From an uncultured Sphingomonadaceae bacterium (GTDB lineage Bacteria; Pseudomonadota; Alphaproteobacteria; Sphingomonadales; Sphingomonadaceae), in the NCBI GenBank assembly GCA_947488845.1, contig CANLBM010000001.1:124001-188000 (forward strand): a stretch of 64,000 nt of DNA, read 5' to 3'. The notes below the pieces were generated by a model, which was given only the letters and a program-made list of their open reading frames with translations, was not told the DNA's origin and did no database searches. Shown here piece by piece: positions 34,106 to 44,294 of the stretch (position 1 is the stretch's first letter; every line of letters starts with the position of its first letter). Both the position numbers and the translations under genes were made by a program.

Positions 34106-36390
34106 GATACTTCCCCGAACAAGGGCAATTGACGGAACCGGGTGCCGGTTGCCGAAAATAGCGCGTTGGCAACCGCCGGTGCGACCGCTGGCACGCCGAG
34201 TTCTTCGTAACCCGCCGGCTCTTCTTCGCTTCGAAGAAATTCGATCTGGATTGGCGGTATCTCCGCCAGCCGCGGCAAGGACAGATCACGCAACCGTTTC
34301 GCCGTCGGCAGTCCATCCTGAAACCGTGTAGCGCTGCCCAATGCCATTGCCAGTCCGAACACGATGCCGCCTTCAATCTGTTGCCGGGCGATATCGGGGT
34401 GAATGATCCTGCCAATGTCGACGGTCGCCGAAATGCGACTGACCTCGAGACCGCCAGTCCCCCTGTTCGCGCTCGCGATCACAGCAATATGACCGCCGCG
34501 CATGCTGTGGCAGGCCATGCCCTGACCGCTGCCGTCCAGACCGCCATCCCATCCGGCCATCGCGGCAACGCCGGTCAGACAGCGGGTCAGTCGCGGCGCA
34601 TTGTTCATCATCTGCATACGGAAGGACAAAGGCTCGATGCCCGCCTTGGCCGCGAGCTCGTCGATGAACGATTCGAGATAGAATATATTGCTGCTATGCG
34701 CATTGCTGCGCCAGTTTCCCGTCGGCACACCGACGAAGGCGCTATGGTGATCGACGGTCAGATTGGGAATATCATAGGGCACTTCAAGCCCGGCCACAGC
34801 CTTGTTATCGGCGTCCCCGATCGACGACCGCATTGCTTCCACATGATCCACCCCGTCAAACAGACGCTTGACCTGTTCGCGCGAGGATGGCGGAGCAGCG
34901 ATCTTGATCTGCAAAGCTTCTACACGCCCGGCCTTTGCCATCGCAGCATCCAGCCGCGCCAGGCTCGGTGCCCGGTAATGATCGTGCATTAGATCTTCGG
35001 CACGCGACCAGACCAGCTGTACCGGACGCCCCATTTTCCTGGCGATCTGGGCGACCTGTGCGGCGATCTCATTGTCGAGATTGCGGTCAAACGAGCCACC
35101 GCTCAGCATCGGATAGAGGGTCACCCGGTCCTGACCGATATTCAAGGCTTTCGCCGCCGCCTGGACTGCCGCAACCGGCGCCTGGGTGGCCATCCACAGT
35201 TCCAGCCCGCCATCCTTATATTCTGCCGTAGCCGTCCGCGTCTCGATCGGCGCATGTACAGCCGCATCGGCCTGGTAACGGGCCCGATAGACATTATCAT
35301 CGTCAAACACGTCTCTGGTATTGCCGCGCGCCACAAAACGTATCCCCGGCCCGTTTTCCAGCGCCTCCTGCAAGGCCGCATCGATTTTGTCGCTATTGAC
35401 CATGAATCCCTTGGTCTCGAACACGGGACTCATTTTATCCAGCGCCCGGTTAGCCGCCCACCAGTTGGTCGCCACAGCCGCGATCCATTTCTCGCTTTGC
35501 ACCACGTCGATAAAGCCGGTGATCTTGCCCGCTCCCGCCCGGTTGAATGATTTCAGCCGGGTTTCGCCGATCGGCCCTTGCCGGATCGCGGCGAACACCA
35601 TGTCCGGCAGCCGGATATCGCCGGCAAAATTGGCAGAACCGTCAAGCTTGCTGGGCAGATCGAGGCGCGGTACATCCTGCCCGATCAAATTACCTTCGCC
35701 AGCCGGTCGCAGCGGCACGGGATCGGGTAAATTCTGCCCGGCTGCATCGCGGACCACTTCGCCGAACCTCAGTTTCTTGTCGCCACCGGAGATAACACCA
35801 TTCTCGACCGTACAGGTCTCCCAGGCCACACCCCATCGGGCGGCCGCTGCCTTGGTCAGCAGGACACGCGCTGCCGCACCCGCTTCGCGAAAGCTTTCTG
35901 CAAAACCGGGAATCGAGGTTGAATCCGCGGTCACGAGAAATTGATCGCGAACGCCTACATTCTGCGCGATCCATTGCACCGCTTCATATTCTGCCAGTTT
36001 TCCGGTACTGGCGGGCATCAGGCTTTCCGCCCATTGCTCGGCCAGCAGACTATTGCTGTACAACGGATTGATCGGCGCCGGTTCAACCGCAACGGTGCGC
36101 CAGTCGGCACCCAGTTCATCCGCCAATATTTGCGGCAGCACGGTATAGACGCCCTGCCCCATTTCGCTTTGCGGCACGATCACTGTGACCTGCCCGTCTT
36201 CCGATATTTTCAGATAGGCACCGAAAACCTGCTCATTCTCGGTGGCAGCGACATTGGGCTCGTAACTGCGCGGCCAGATCGCCCACGCGACCAGCAGCCC
36301 GGCACCGGCGGCGCCACCGATCAGGAATTTGCGACGATTCATTCCGCTGGGAGAATCTTCGATCTGCTTAATGTCTGTTTCAGCCGCCAT
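34102..36390 (-). CDS. Molybdopterin-binding oxidoreductase large subunit, IorB-like, Tat-exported
   Basis: A 762-residue member of the xanthine-dehydrogenase-family subunit group, of the isoquinoline 1-oxidoreductase beta (IorB)/membrane aldehyde dehydrogenase type. The N-terminus has a twin-arginine leader ([14 protein letters not shown]), so the Mo-cofactor protein is folded before export. Domain pairs include [24 protein letters not shown] (seen as [14 protein letters not shown]), and near the C-terminus the conserved [11 protein letters not shown] and [17 protein letters not shown]. The partner small [2Fe-2S] subunit (IorA) is not in the window. It overlaps hemH and the CoA-binding gene by 4 and 11 bp. 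Confidence 0.88.
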   Translation of the reverse strand: MAAETDIKQIEDSPSGMNRRKFLIGGAAGAGLLVAWAIWPRSYEPNVAATENEQVFGAYLKISEDGQVTVIVPQSEMGQGVYTVLPQILADELGADWRTVAVEPAPINPLYSNSLLAEQWAESLMPASTGKLAEYEAVQWIAQNVGVRDQFLVTADSTSIPGFAESFREAGAAARVLLTKAAAARWGVAWETCTVENGVISGGDKKLRFGEVVRDAAGQNLPDPVPLRPAGEGNLIGQDVPRLDLPSKLDGSANFAGDIRLPDMVFAAIRQGPIGETRLKSFNRAGAGKITGFIDVVQSEKWIAAVATNWWAANRALDKMSPVFETKGFMVNSDKIDAALQEALENGPGIRFVARGNTRDVFDDDNVYRARYQADAAVHAPIETRTATAEYKDGGLELWMATQAPVAAVQAAAKALNIGQDRVTLYPMLSGGSFDRNLDNEIAAQVAQIARKMGRPVQLVWSRAEDLMHDHYRAPSLARLDAAMAKAGRVEALQIKIAAPPSSREQVKRLFDGVDHVEAMRSSIGDADNKAVAGLEVPYDIPNLTVDHHSAFVGVPTGNWRSNAHSSNIFYLESFIDELAAKAGIEPLSFRMQMMNNAPRLTRCLTGVAAMAGWDGGLDGSGQGMACHSMRGGHIAVIASANRGTGGLEVSRISATVDIGRIIHPDIARQQIEGGIVFGLAMALGSATRFQDGLPTAKRLRDLSLPRLAEIPPIQIEFLRSEEEPAGYEELGVPAVAPAVANALFSATGTRFRQLPLFGEVS

Positions 36391-36817
36391 GGAGCTCCTT
36401 CAACAAACCCAGCCGGGGAATTTCAATTTTCGGGCAGCGGTCCATGACGACCTTGAGACCGGCTGCGGTTGCGCGCGCTGCCGCCGGTTCATTGATCACA
36501 GCGAGCTGCATCCATACCGCTTTGGCGCCAACTGCAGTCGCTTCGTCAACCGTTTCACCAGCGGCTTCGGAATTCCGGAAGATATCGACCATATCGATCT
36601 TCCCCTTGATGTCCGCCAGCGATCCAACCACTGACACACCATATAATGATTGCCCGGCAAGAACCGGATTGACCGGAACCACATCATAGCCCTGTCCGAG
36701 CAGGAATTTGAAGACCTCGTTGCTCGCGCGCTCCGGTTTGCTGGATGCGCCGACCAGTGCGATGCGTCTTGTCGACGTCAGCAGTTCAGCTATTTCCCGA
36801 TCGGTTTTCAGCAGCAT
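36380..36817 (-). CDS. CoA-binding domain protein (YccU-like)
   Basis: A 145-residue single Rossmann domain of the succinyl-CoA-synthetase-alpha type. The nucleotide loop is [21 protein letters not shown] (given as [14 protein letters not shown]), then [16 protein letters not shown] and [14 protein letters not shown]. Such stand-alone domains bind CoA, but the role is unknown. It overlaps the iorB-like gene by 11 bp and follows the Mrp gene by 17 bp. Confidence 0.88.
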   Translation of the reverse strand: MLLKTDREIAELLTSTRRIALVGASSKPERASNEVFKFLLGQGYDVVPVNPVLAGQSLYGVSVVGSLADIKGKIDMVDIFRNSEAAGETVDEATAVGAKAVWMQLAVINEPAAARATAAGLKVVMDRCPKIEIPRLGLLKELHGG

Positions 36818-36834
36818 GATACCATTCCTGTCGT

Positions 36835-37797
36835 TTATTGATTATCCAGCCATGTCGCGAGCTTCCGGGCGATATCGCGAAAAGCCTTTCCGTCCGCACC
36901 GTCCGTGCTGGCAGGAGGCGTCCCGCCATCGCTCGACTTGCGAATTTCGATGTCGAGCGGAATTCTGCCCAGGAAAGGCATGCCCATCGTTCTGGCCGCG
37001 GCTTCCGCCCCACCCGTTCCGAAAGGATCGCTCGCTTCGCCGCAATGCGGGCATTGATAGCCGGCCATATTCTCGACCATGCCGATGATCGGAATCTTGG
37101 CTTGGTTGAATAGATCAACCGCGCGGGTTGCGTCCATCAGTGCCAGATCCTGAGGCGTCGAGACAATCACCGCCCCCACCGGCTTGTGATTCTGCATCAT
37201 CGACAATTGCACATCACCGGTTCCGGGCGGCATATCGACGATCAGTTCCTCGACATCACCCCAATGCGCATCGATCAATTGCTCGAGCGCCTTGCCCGCC
37301 ATCGGCCCGCGCCAGGCGATAGCCTGCCCCGGTTTCGCCAGATGGCCCATCGACAACACCGGAACATCATATTCATTCGGTACCGGGATCAGCTGCTTGC
37401 CTTCGGCCTCGGGGCGCTTCCCTTCGCAATGGAGCAGCCGCGGTTGCGAGGGACCGTATATATCGGCGTCAACCATCCCGACCTTGCGGCCCAGCCGCTG
37501 CATCGCAATCGCCAGATTGGTGGAAAGCGTGGACTTGCCGACACCGCCCTTGCCACTGGCCACGGCGATCAGACGCCGCTCGACCTTCTCGGCGGTCATC
37601 GCGACATCGACCTTCTCGACACCGTCGAGCGCCAGCAATTCGCCTTTCACGGCAATCTCGATCTGGCCACGCTCACGAACGTCGAGCCCGCCAACGTTGA
37701 GGACCAGAGAGACACGGCCTTCGGAAAATTTTACAGCGCTGAAACGGCCTTTGGCAACAGTGTCCAGGGTGGCTTCGATTGTGGAAATATCAGTCAT
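36835..37797 (-). CDS. apbC: Iron-sulfur cluster carrier ATPase, Mrp/ApbC/NBP35 family
   Basis: A 320-residue P-loop ATPase that carries [4Fe-4S] clusters to target apoproteins. An N-terminal MIP18-like (DUF59) segment ([11 protein letters not shown]) precedes the deviant Walker [19 protein letters not shown]. The CXXC (YQCPHCG) near the C-terminus binds the cluster at the dimer interface. It is the first gene of the long minus-strand operon and diverges from hflK. ATG 37797 is preferred over a GTG at 37833. The 71-bp shared promoter region contains AGTGTAAC (minus strand), a partial match to box 1 of the three-box cassettes. Confidence 0.93.
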   Translation of the reverse strand: MTDISTIEATLDTVAKGRFSAVKFSEGRVSLVLNVGGLDVRERGQIEIAVKGELLALDGVEKVDVAMTAEKVERRLIAVASGKGGVGKSTLSTNLAIAMQRLGRKVGMVDADIYGPSQPRLLHCEGKRPEAEGKQLIPVPNEYDVPVLSMGHLAKPGQAIAWRGPMAGKALEQLIDAHWGDVEELIVDMPPGTGDVQLSMMQNHKPVGAVIVSTPQDLALMDATRAVDLFNQAKIPIIGMVENMAGYQCPHCGEASDPFGTGGAEAAARTMGMPFLGRIPLDIEIRKSSDGGTPPASTDGADGKAFRDIARKLATWLDNQ

Positions 37798-37868
37798 CCA
37801 ATCGACATAGTTACACTTTTCTCGGATTGACACTGTTTTTCTGGCGGCGTGCTACCTATAAAGAAACT

Positions 37869-38960
37869 ATGAATGATAATATTAACGGTGAAGCGCACCG
37901 CAGATCGATTTTTGGCTCAATCCTGAACATGGCGGGTCCCTGGGGCAATGACAGCGGCAATGATGGCGGCAATGGCGGTGGACCCCGCAATCCATGGGGC
38001 AATCCTCCTGGCGGTTCGTCCGGCGGCGGACGCAAGGGTGCCGGGTCTCTCGAAGAATTGTTCAAAAAAGGCACGGGCGGCGGATTCAAAGGTGGCATTC
38101 CCAAACGCCCCGGCGGACGGTCCTGGTGGCCTCTCATGGCGATTGCCTTTATCATTCTCTGGGTCTTGCTGACCAGTATCCATCGCGTTAGCCCTCAGGA
38201 ACGCGGCGTCGTTACCTTCCTGGGCTCCTATTCACGGACCATGCAGCCCGGCCTGCATTTCTCGCTGCCCACTCCGCTGGAGCAGGTAACCAAGCTCGAC
38301 GTCGAGGAAATCCGGACGATCGATATTCCGGAGGGAGAAGCCGAAAAGCTCATTCTCACCGGCGATCAGAATATCGTCGACCTTGCCTATTCGGTGCGCT
38401 GGAACATCAAGGCACCGGAGCTATTCCTGTTCCAGATCGCCGAACCGGAAGAGACAATCAAGGAAGTGGCAGAAGCCTCGATGCGCGCATCGGTTGCGAA
38501 TTTCACTCTTGATGACACCATTGGTTCCGAACGGACGGAAATCGAACAGCAGGTCGAACGCAACATGCAGCAATTGCTTGACGGCTATGGTGCCGGTGTC
38601 GTCATTCGCGGCATCGCGATCAAGAAAGCCGATCCGCCTGCCAAGGTCAACGATGCCTTCAAGGAAGTGTCCGCCGCTCAACAGACAGCGCAGACCTATC
38701 TCAACGAAGCACGCGCTTACGCGCAGCAACTCACCGCTCAGGCTCAAGGCGAATCGGCTGCCTTTGACAAGGTCTATGAAGAATATCGTCTGGCACCGAC
38801 GGTTACGAGACAGCGTATGTATTATGAAACGATGGAACGCGTCCTGTCCAAGGTCGACAAGACGGTAATCGAGGCGAGAGGCGTGACGCCTTATCTGGCC
38901 TTGCCCGAACTGAAAAAACGGTCGCAGCAGGCCCCCGTTTCCAACGTGGAGGCGAAATAA
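37869..38960 (+). CDS. hflK: HflK, SPFH membrane protease modulator
   Basis: HflK forms with HflC a membrane SPFH ring around the FtsH protease. The 363-residue chain has a Gly/Asn-rich cytosolic N-terminus (about 1-65), a membrane helix (PLMAIAFIILWVLLTSI, near residues 86-104), then the SPFH band domain facing the periplasm (RVSPQERGVVTFLGSY...) and a coiled coil ending near ELKKRSQQAP. The ATG at 37869 follows AAGAAA. The stop overlaps the hflC start (TAATG), so the subunits are made in a fixed ratio. Confidence 0.94.
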   Translation: MNDNINGEAHRRSIFGSILNMAGPWGNDSGNDGGNGGGPRNPWGNPPGGSSGGGRKGAGSLEELFKKGTGGGFKGGIPKRPGGRSWWPLMAIAFIILWVLLTSIHRVSPQERGVVTFLGSYSRTMQPGLHFSLPTPLEQVTKLDVEEIRTIDIPEGEAEKLILTGDQNIVDLAYSVRWNIKAPELFLFQIAEPEETIKEVAEASMRASVANFTLDDTIGSERTEIEQQVERNMQQLLDGYGAGVVIRGIAIKKADPPAKVNDAFKEVSAAQQTAQTYLNEARAYAQQLTAQAQGESAAFDKVYEEYRLAPTVTRQRMYYETMERVLSKVDKTVIEARGVTPYLALPELKKRSQQAPVSNVEAK

Positions 38961-39811
38961 TGAACCGGATATTTCAGAACCCCGTCGCGCTTGGCGTGAT
39001 CGCTATCGCCCTGTTGTTCACATTGTTGAACACACTCATCATCGTGCCGGAAACGCGCCAGGGCGTGGTTGTGCGTTTTGGTGAACCGATCCGCATCATC
39101 AACCGCTATCAAAATGGCGTTCCTTTCGGGCAGACTGGTGCCGGACTGCTTCCCAAAATTCCGTTCATCGAGCAGGTAGTCTGGATCGACAAGCGCATCC
39201 TCGATGTCGAGATGGAACAGCAACAGGTTCTGGCAACCGACCAGCTTCGTCTGCAAGTCGATGCCTTCGCCCGGTTCCGGATCACCGATCCGCTGCGCAT
39301 GTATATCGCAGCCGGCAGCGAAGAGCGGGTTTCGGAAGAGCTTCGCCCGATTTTGGGATCGGCGTTGCGAAACGAGCTCGGCAAGCGGCCGTTTGCCGCC
39401 CTGCTCAGCCCGGAACGTGGCCAGGTGATGGACAATATTCAGGCCGGTCTCAACCGGGTCGCTCGCCAATATGGCGCAGAGATTGTCGACGTCAGGATCA
39501 AACGGGCCGACCTTCCCGACGGCACACCGCTGGATAGCGCTTTCGAAAGAATGCGGACAGCACGTGATCAGGAAGCCCGAACCATCCGTGCGCAAGGAGC
39601 GAAGCAGGCCCAGATCATTCGCGCCGAAGCCGACGCGAGCGCGGCGAGAACCTATGCAGAAAGCTTTGGCAAGGATCCGGAATTCTATGATTTCTACCGC
39701 GCCATGAAAAGCTATGAAACGACATTCCTGCCGGGTAGTCCGGGTGGTCCGGAAAGTTCATTCGTCCTTTCTCCGGACAATGAATATCTGCGCCAGTTCC
39801 GTGGTCAGTAG
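38960..39811 (+). CDS. hflC: HflC, SPFH membrane protease modulator
   Basis: The 283-residue partner of HflK. An N-terminal signal-anchor (VALGVIAIALLFTLLNTLII) is followed by the band domain (VVPETRQGVVVRFGEPIR style) and a coiled coil (QEARTIRAQGAKQAQIIRAEADA, seen as RAQGAKQAQIIRAEADA). It ends with SFVLSPDNEYLRQF, conserved in HflC. The TAATG overlap with hflK and a GAGG overlapping its own stop before the next gene show tight linkage. Confidence 0.95.
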   Translation: MNRIFQNPVALGVIAIALLFTLLNTLIIVPETRQGVVVRFGEPIRIINRYQNGVPFGQTGAGLLPKIPFIEQVVWIDKRILDVEMEQQQVLATDQLRLQVDAFARFRITDPLRMYIAAGSEERVSEELRPILGSALRNELGKRPFAALLSPERGQVMDNIQAGLNRVARQYGAEIVDVRIKRADLPDGTPLDSAFERMRTARDQEARTIRAQGAKQAQIIRAEADASAARTYAESFGKDPEFYDFYRAMKSYETTFLPGSPGGPESSFVLSPDNEYLRQFRGQ

Positions 39812-39817
39812 AGGATT

Positions 39818-40258
39818 TTGGCAACGAACCGCGAGATAGTCGACGCTTATTATGGCGCGCTGGCGGCCATGGACGTGGACCGGTTTGAAGCGCTGCACCA
39901 TCCCGATGTCGTATATAGTATATCCGGCAACACGATCATCTCCGGCCGTTACGACAGCTTTGCCGCGCTGAAACAGGTATTGCCTGCCATTTTCGCGGCA
40001 CTCGATTTCGATCGTTTTCAGTTCGCGACAAAATGGCGGGTGATGAACGATGCGCCGGACAGTGCGACCGCTATCATGGAAGCCGAAGGCGTAGCACGAA
40101 ACGGGCAGCGCTATGACCAGCGTTACGCGCATATTTTTTCGTTTCGGGACGGAAAGATCTCTTCGGTTCACGAATTTTTTGATACCCAACTGGCCAATGA
40201 CGCCTTGGGTTTCAATGGAAAGCCCCGGTATGAAAACGATGGCCCGTTCGAATTTTGA
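39818..40258 (+). CDS. NTF2-like (SnoaL-type) protein downstream of hflC
   Basis: A 146-residue cone-fold protein: REIVDAYYGALAAMDVDRFEAL, then YSISGNTIISGRYDS, and IFSFRDGKISSVHEFFDTQL. This is the SnoaL/ketosteroid-isomerase-like family; the RDGKIS-x-HEFFDT pattern is a common core, but no catalytic function can be assigned. It starts at a TTG (39818), with GAGG overlapping the hflC stop, so it is coupled to hflC. It is unrelated in sequence detail to the two SnoaL-like genes near 14.5 kb. Confidence 0.8.
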   Translation: MATNREIVDAYYGALAAMDVDRFEALHHPDVVYSISGNTIISGRYDSFAALKQVLPAIFAALDFDRFQFATKWRVMNDAPDSATAIMEAEGVARNGQRYDQRYAHIFSFRDGKISSVHEFFDTQLANDALGFNGKPRYENDGPFEF

Positions 40259-40448
40259 GGGTCGATAATGTATCGACAGCTCCATTCGACCACAACTGTC
40301 GTTTTTTCTACGCAAGGCGCGCTTTTTTCGACAAAATGACGATTCGCGGCTTGCGAAATGACTTTGGCGCACCCAAATAGGTTGCCATCGGAAGTGCCTC
40401 GCCGCTCTGCGCTTAAGATCGGCGGACAAATATGCTAATATTCAATTT

Positions 40449-40491
40449 CCGTTCATGAAAATCGCGCCATTGTTTTTGTGATTTTGAACGG
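40449..40491. repeat. Imperfect dyad upstream of degP
   Basis: CCGTTC-ATG-AAAATC (40449-40463) is followed 16 bp later by GATTTTGAACGG (40480-40491). The arms pair at 12 positions around a 3-base bulge. It lies 54 bp before the protease start codon, so it could be an operator or 5'-UTR hairpin. Confidence 0.4.
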
Positions 40492-40544
40492 ATTTGGCGG
40501 CAGATATCAATTTCTCCCGCCAGAATTTTGAGAGGAAAATATCA

Positions 40545-42086
40545 GTGCGTTACGCTTACGGAATTTCAACAGCTTTGCTTTTGGCCGGCAGTGCGGCAAC
40601 CTTGACCGGCGTCGTCCCGGCCGGTGCCCAGACCGCCGCCAATGACAGCGCGGTGATCCGCAACCTTGCGCCGCGCGCAGGCGCGCCGATGAGCTTTGCA
40701 GACCTGACCGAACAATTACAACCGGCTGTCGTCAACATCTCGACCACCCAGCGCGTCCGCGTCAGCAATAACAATCCTTTCGCCGGCACCCCGTTTGATG
40801 GCCTGTTCGGCAACCCCCAGGGCGGCAACGGCGGTGCACAGACCCGTGAAGCCCAGTCACTGGGTTCCGGCTTCATCATTTCGGCCGACGGCTATGTCGT
40901 CACCAACAACCATGTCGTTGCACCGGGCAACCGCAATGCAACGATTGAATCGATCAAGGTGATCATGCCGGACCGCACCGAATATGAGGCCGAACTGGTC
41001 GGACGCGATGCCGCTTCGGATATTGCTGTCCTGAAGATCAAGTCATCCAAGCCGCTGCCGTTCGTCAAGTTCGGCGACAGCAACGCAACCCGCGTCGGTG
41101 ACTGGGTGATTGCGATCGGCAATCCGTTCGGACTGGGCGGAACCGTTACCACCGGTATTATATCTGCCATTCACCGGAACACCGGCCAGGGCGGCGCCTA
41201 TGACCGTTTCCTCCAGACCGACGCCTCGATCAACCGCGGCAATAGCGGCGGACCGATGTTCGATCTCAACGGCAATGTCATCGGCATCAACAACGCGATC
41301 ATTTCACCGACCGGCGGCAATGTCGGTATCGGCTTTGCCATTCCCGCAGAAGTTGCGGCTCCAATCGTCGAAACGCTGAAAGCCGGACAGACGATCGAGC
41401 GCGGTTATCTTGGCGTTCAGATCAGCGCGCTTTCAGAGGATCTTGCGGACTCGCTTGGCCTGAAGAAAAATAGCGGTGAATTTGTCCAGCGGGTCGAGCC
41501 GGGCGAAGCAGCCGCGAAAGCCGGCATCCAGGCAGGCGACGTGATCACCAAGGTAAACGGCAAGGCGGTTACGCTTGACCAGACTTTGTCTTATCTGGTT
41601 GCCAACCTTCCTGTCGGCACCGATGTTCCGATCGAACTGGTTCGCAATGGCAAGGCGATCAAGGTCAATGCCAAGCTTGGCAAACGTCCTTCGGAAGAAG
41701 AACTGGCCAGCAGCACCTTCGATCCGGATGCAGAAGCCGATACTTTGAATCAGGATGATGACAGCGCCAGCGCGCAGGCAACTGCCGATGCGCTGGGATT
41801 ATCCGTGGTCGACCTGACCCCGGTAATTGCACGACAAATCGGCGTCCCCGCTACGGCAAAAGGCGTTGTTGTATCGATAGTCAATCCGAACAGCGATGCC
41901 GCCCAGAAAGGCATTAAACGTGGTTTTCTGATCACCAGCGTCAATCGCCAGCCGGTGAACAGCGCGGCTGATCTGGACAAGGCAATCGCCGAGGTAAAAC
42001 GGGCAAAGCGCAACGCAGTGCTGCTGCAGATCCGCCAAGGTGCTCGTGATCCGGTCTTTGTCGCGGTCCGCCTGCAGGACGACTAG
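40545..42086 (+). CDS. Do-family periplasmic serine protease/chaperone (DegP/DegQ)
   Basis: A 513-residue exported protease. A signal peptide (MRYAYGISTALLLAGSAA) ends near PAGAQ. The trypsin-like domain has the triad in VTNNHVVAPG (His), ASDIAVLKI (Asp) and RGNSGGPMFD (Ser), followed by two PDZ domains (near GYLGVQISALSEDLAD and LTPVIARQIGVPATAKG). It degrades or refolds misfolded envelope proteins. The start is a GTG at 40545 with AGAGG 9 bp upstream; an ATG-less in-frame extension to 40494 would destroy the signal peptide. Separate transcription from hflKC is likely, given the 286-bp gap and its own terminator. Confidence 0.94.
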   Translation: MRYAYGISTALLLAGSAATLTGVVPAGAQTAANDSAVIRNLAPRAGAPMSFADLTEQLQPAVVNISTTQRVRVSNNNPFAGTPFDGLFGNPQGGNGGAQTREAQSLGSGFIISADGYVVTNNHVVAPGNRNATIESIKVIMPDRTEYEAELVGRDAASDIAVLKIKSSKPLPFVKFGDSNATRVGDWVIAIGNPFGLGGTVTTGIISAIHRNTGQGGAYDRFLQTDASINRGNSGGPMFDLNGNVIGINNAIISPTGGNVGIGFAIPAEVAAPIVETLKAGQTIERGYLGVQISALSEDLADSLGLKKNSGEFVQRVEPGEAAAKAGIQAGDVITKVNGKAVTLDQTLSYLVANLPVGTDVPIELVRNGKAIKVNAKLGKRPSEEELASSTFDPDAEADTLNQDDDSASAQATADALGLSVVDLTPVIARQIGVPATAKGVVVSIVNPNSDAAQKGIKRGFLITSVNRQPVNSAADLDKAIAEVKRAKRNAVLLQIRQGARDPVFVAVRLQDD

Positions 42087-42110
42087 CCACTTCTAAACAA
42101 ATGTAACAGA

Positions 42111-42143
42111 AAAAGGCCGGTGCTTGACGCCGGCCTTTTTTTT
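42111..42143 (+). terminator. Rho-independent terminator of the Do protease gene
   Basis: GGCCGG (42115-42120) pairs with CCGGCC (42130-42135), flanked by A4 on the left and eight T on the right (42136-42143). Confidence 0.92.
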
Positions 42144-42190
42144 GCGTCAAGCTAGGCGCAGCTTTGCAAAACAATTGAGGGAATCCGCCG

Positions 42191-43771
42191 ATGGCCGATG
42201 CGACAGAAATTTTTCTCGGACTGGGTGGCGGCGAACGGCAAAGCCTCGCCCTTTCCCGCGCCAACCGGCACGGTCTGATCGCCGGCGCCACCGGCACCGG
42301 CAAAACCGTCACTCTTCAAGGACTGGCCGAGAGCTTTTCCGCCAATGGCGTGCCGGTCTTCGTCGCCGACGTCAAAGGTGATCTGTCCGGGGTCTCCATG
42401 GCTGGTTCCTCACAATTCAAACATGCCGACAAGCTGGAGGAACGGGCCAGCGAACTGGGCATGAGCGATTATGCCTATTCCGACAACCCCGCGATATTCT
42501 GGGATCTATACGGCAAGCAGGGCCATCCGATCCGGACTACCATTTCGGAAATGGGGCCGCTTTTGCTGGCGCGCCTGATGGATTTGAACGAAACGCAAGA
42601 AGGCGTGCTCAACATCGTATTCCGTTTTGCCGACGAAGAAGGCCTGTTGCTCCTCAATCTCGACGATCTGCAGTCGATGCTCGCTTATACTGCAGAAAAC
42701 GCAAGTGAACTGTCCGCCAAATATGGTAATGTCAGCAAGGCCAGCGTCGGTGCGATCCAGCGCCAGCTGCTGCAACTCGACAGCCAGGGCGCCGGCCAGT
42801 TTTTTGGCGAACCGGCTCTGGAAATCGATGATTTCATCAAATGCGATGATCAGGGTCGCGGCTATATCAATGTGCTCGCTGCCGATCAGCTGATGCGCAG
42901 TCCGAAACTCTACGCGACATTCCTGCTCTGGCTACTCGCCGAGCTGTTTGAAACACTTCCTGAAGTCGGCGATCCGACCAAACCGAAACTGGTTTTCTTC
43001 TTCGATGAAGCCCACCTGCTGTTCGACGATGCGCCAAAGGCGCTGGAAGACAAGATCGAACAGGTCGTGCGCCTGATCCGTTCGAAAGGCGTCGGGGTGT
43101 TTTTCGTCACCCAGAACCCGATCGACATACCACAGAAGATCGCCGGCCAGCTCGGCAACCGCGTCCAGCATGCGCTGCGGGCCTTCACCCCCCGCGACAA
43201 AAAGGCGATCAAGGCCGCCGCCGACACGTTCCGGATCAATCCTGATCTCGATGTCGAGCAGGCGATTACCGAATTGCGCGTCGGCGAAGCGCTCGTCTCG
43301 ACCCTGCTTGAAGATGGCGCACCCTCGATCGTCCAGCGGACCCTGATCAAGCCGCCACGCTCGCGTCTCGGGCCGGTCACCGTCAAGGAACGCGCGATCA
43401 TGCAGTCGATCTCGCCTTATGACGGAAAATATGACGAAGAGATTGACCGGAACAGCGCCGAGGAAATATTGGCGCAGAAAGTTATCGACGCCACGGAAAC
43501 GGCGCAAGAAGTCGAGGAAAAGGGCGAAGCCGAGGTTGGCAAGCGTTCGCGCAAGACCAAGAGTATATGGGAAAAGGCGTTTAGCCGCGGCGCGAAAGTG
43601 GCCATGGGGTCAGCGGCGGGCATGGCCGCGTCGACAATGCTGGGCAAAAAATCCAGGGCAAATCCGATGCAGTCAGGCGTAACCTCTGCGGTTGGTTCGG
43701 TGGTGACGGATCTTGCCGGGCCTGTAGCCGGACGTTTCGTGCGCAACCTGATCGGCGGATTGATGCGTTAA
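42191..43771 (+). CDS. HerA/YjgR-like AAA+ ATPase (DUF853)
   Basis: A 526-residue ATPase. Walker A is [17 protein letters not shown] near residues 29-45 and Walker B is [15 protein letters not shown]. The sequence matches the DUF853 group of HerA-type helicases (Escherichia coli YjgR), which lack the N-terminal HAS barrel of HerA. A Lys/Arg-rich C-terminal stretch ([15 protein letters not shown]) is followed by a weakly hydrophobic Gly/Ala-rich tail. The cellular role is unknown; no NurA partner is adjacent. Confidence 0.88.
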   Translation: MADATEIFLGLGGGERQSLALSRANRHGLIAGATGTGKTVTLQGLAESFSANGVPVFVADVKGDLSGVSMAGSSQFKHADKLEERASELGMSDYAYSDNPAIFWDLYGKQGHPIRTTISEMGPLLLARLMDLNETQEGVLNIVFRFADEEGLLLLNLDDLQSMLAYTAENASELSAKYGNVSKASVGAIQRQLLQLDSQGAGQFFGEPALEIDDFIKCDDQGRGYINVLAADQLMRSPKLYATFLLWLLAELFETLPEVGDPTKPKLVFFFDEAHLLFDDAPKALEDKIEQVVRLIRSKGVGVFFVTQNPIDIPQKIAGQLGNRVQHALRAFTPRDKKAIKAAADTFRINPDLDVEQAITELRVGEALVSTLLEDGAPSIVQRTLIKPPRSRLGPVTVKERAIMQSISPYDGKYDEEIDRNSAEEILAQKVIDATETAQEVEEKGEAEVGKRSRKTKSIWEKAFSRGAKVAMGSAAGMAASTMLGKKSRANPMQSGVTSAVGSVVTDLAGPVAGRFVRNLIGGLMR

Positions 43772-43809
43772 TCGCTATCGTGCTGCGCTTCAGCGGCGCG
43801 GCAAACTAG

Positions 43810-44211
43810 CTAATCCTTGCTACCGAAGAATTTCGCGACAATGTCTTTCGCGAGACGGGTCGGGCGCAGGGTGTCGGCATCGATACAGCACCAGCTCGAC
43901 TGGACCTCCGCGAGCACTTCTTCGCCGCGACGGATGACCGTGCTGTAGAAGGCGCGGGCACCGTGAACTTTTTCCAGCAGCACTTCGGCAATCACATCAT
44001 CGTCGAGGAACGCCGGTTTCCGGTAGGTTATCTCGTGTTTCAGCGCCACCCACAAATGATCGGCGACTGCTTCGGAAGGCGCAAATTTCTGCCAATGCGC
44101 GACCACAGCTTCCTGCACCCACGTCAGATAATTGGCATTGTTTACATGTCCCATGAAATCAATGTCAGACGCCTCGATGGCAATGCTGTGATGATGTGAA
44201 ATGCTGTCCAT
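43810..44211 (-). CDS. Acyl-CoA thioesterase, 4HBT hotdog family
   Basis: A 133-residue single hotdog domain. The 4HBT motif is IEASDIDFMGHVNNANYLTW (catalytic Asp and the conserved HVNN), with HEITYRKPAFLDDD and SWCCIDADTLRPTRL completing the fold. YbgC/FadM-like enzymes hydrolyse acyl-CoA thioesters; no substrate is implied by context. ATG 44211 begins at the usual position; a start at 44265 would add 18 residues without support. It converges with the HerA-like gene, with 38 bp between stops. Confidence 0.85.
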   Translation of the reverse strand: MDSISHHHSIAIEASDIDFMGHVNNANYLTWVQEAVVAHWQKFAPSEAVADHLWVALKHEITYRKPAFLDDDVIAEVLLEKVHGARAFYSTVIRRGEEVLAEVQSSWCCIDADTLRPTRLAKDIVAKFFGSKD

Positions 44212-44294
44212 ACCGTCAATATATAAGAATAGCTGAGGCCGATTGATAGGGCAAACTAGAATCATGCTCCAGAATCCGGGTGCAGATCGTCATA

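Noticed and set aside
37801..37812. AGTGTAAC in the mrp/hflK gap as a third cassette
   Set aside because: Only eight bases match box 1; boxes 2 and 3 are absent.
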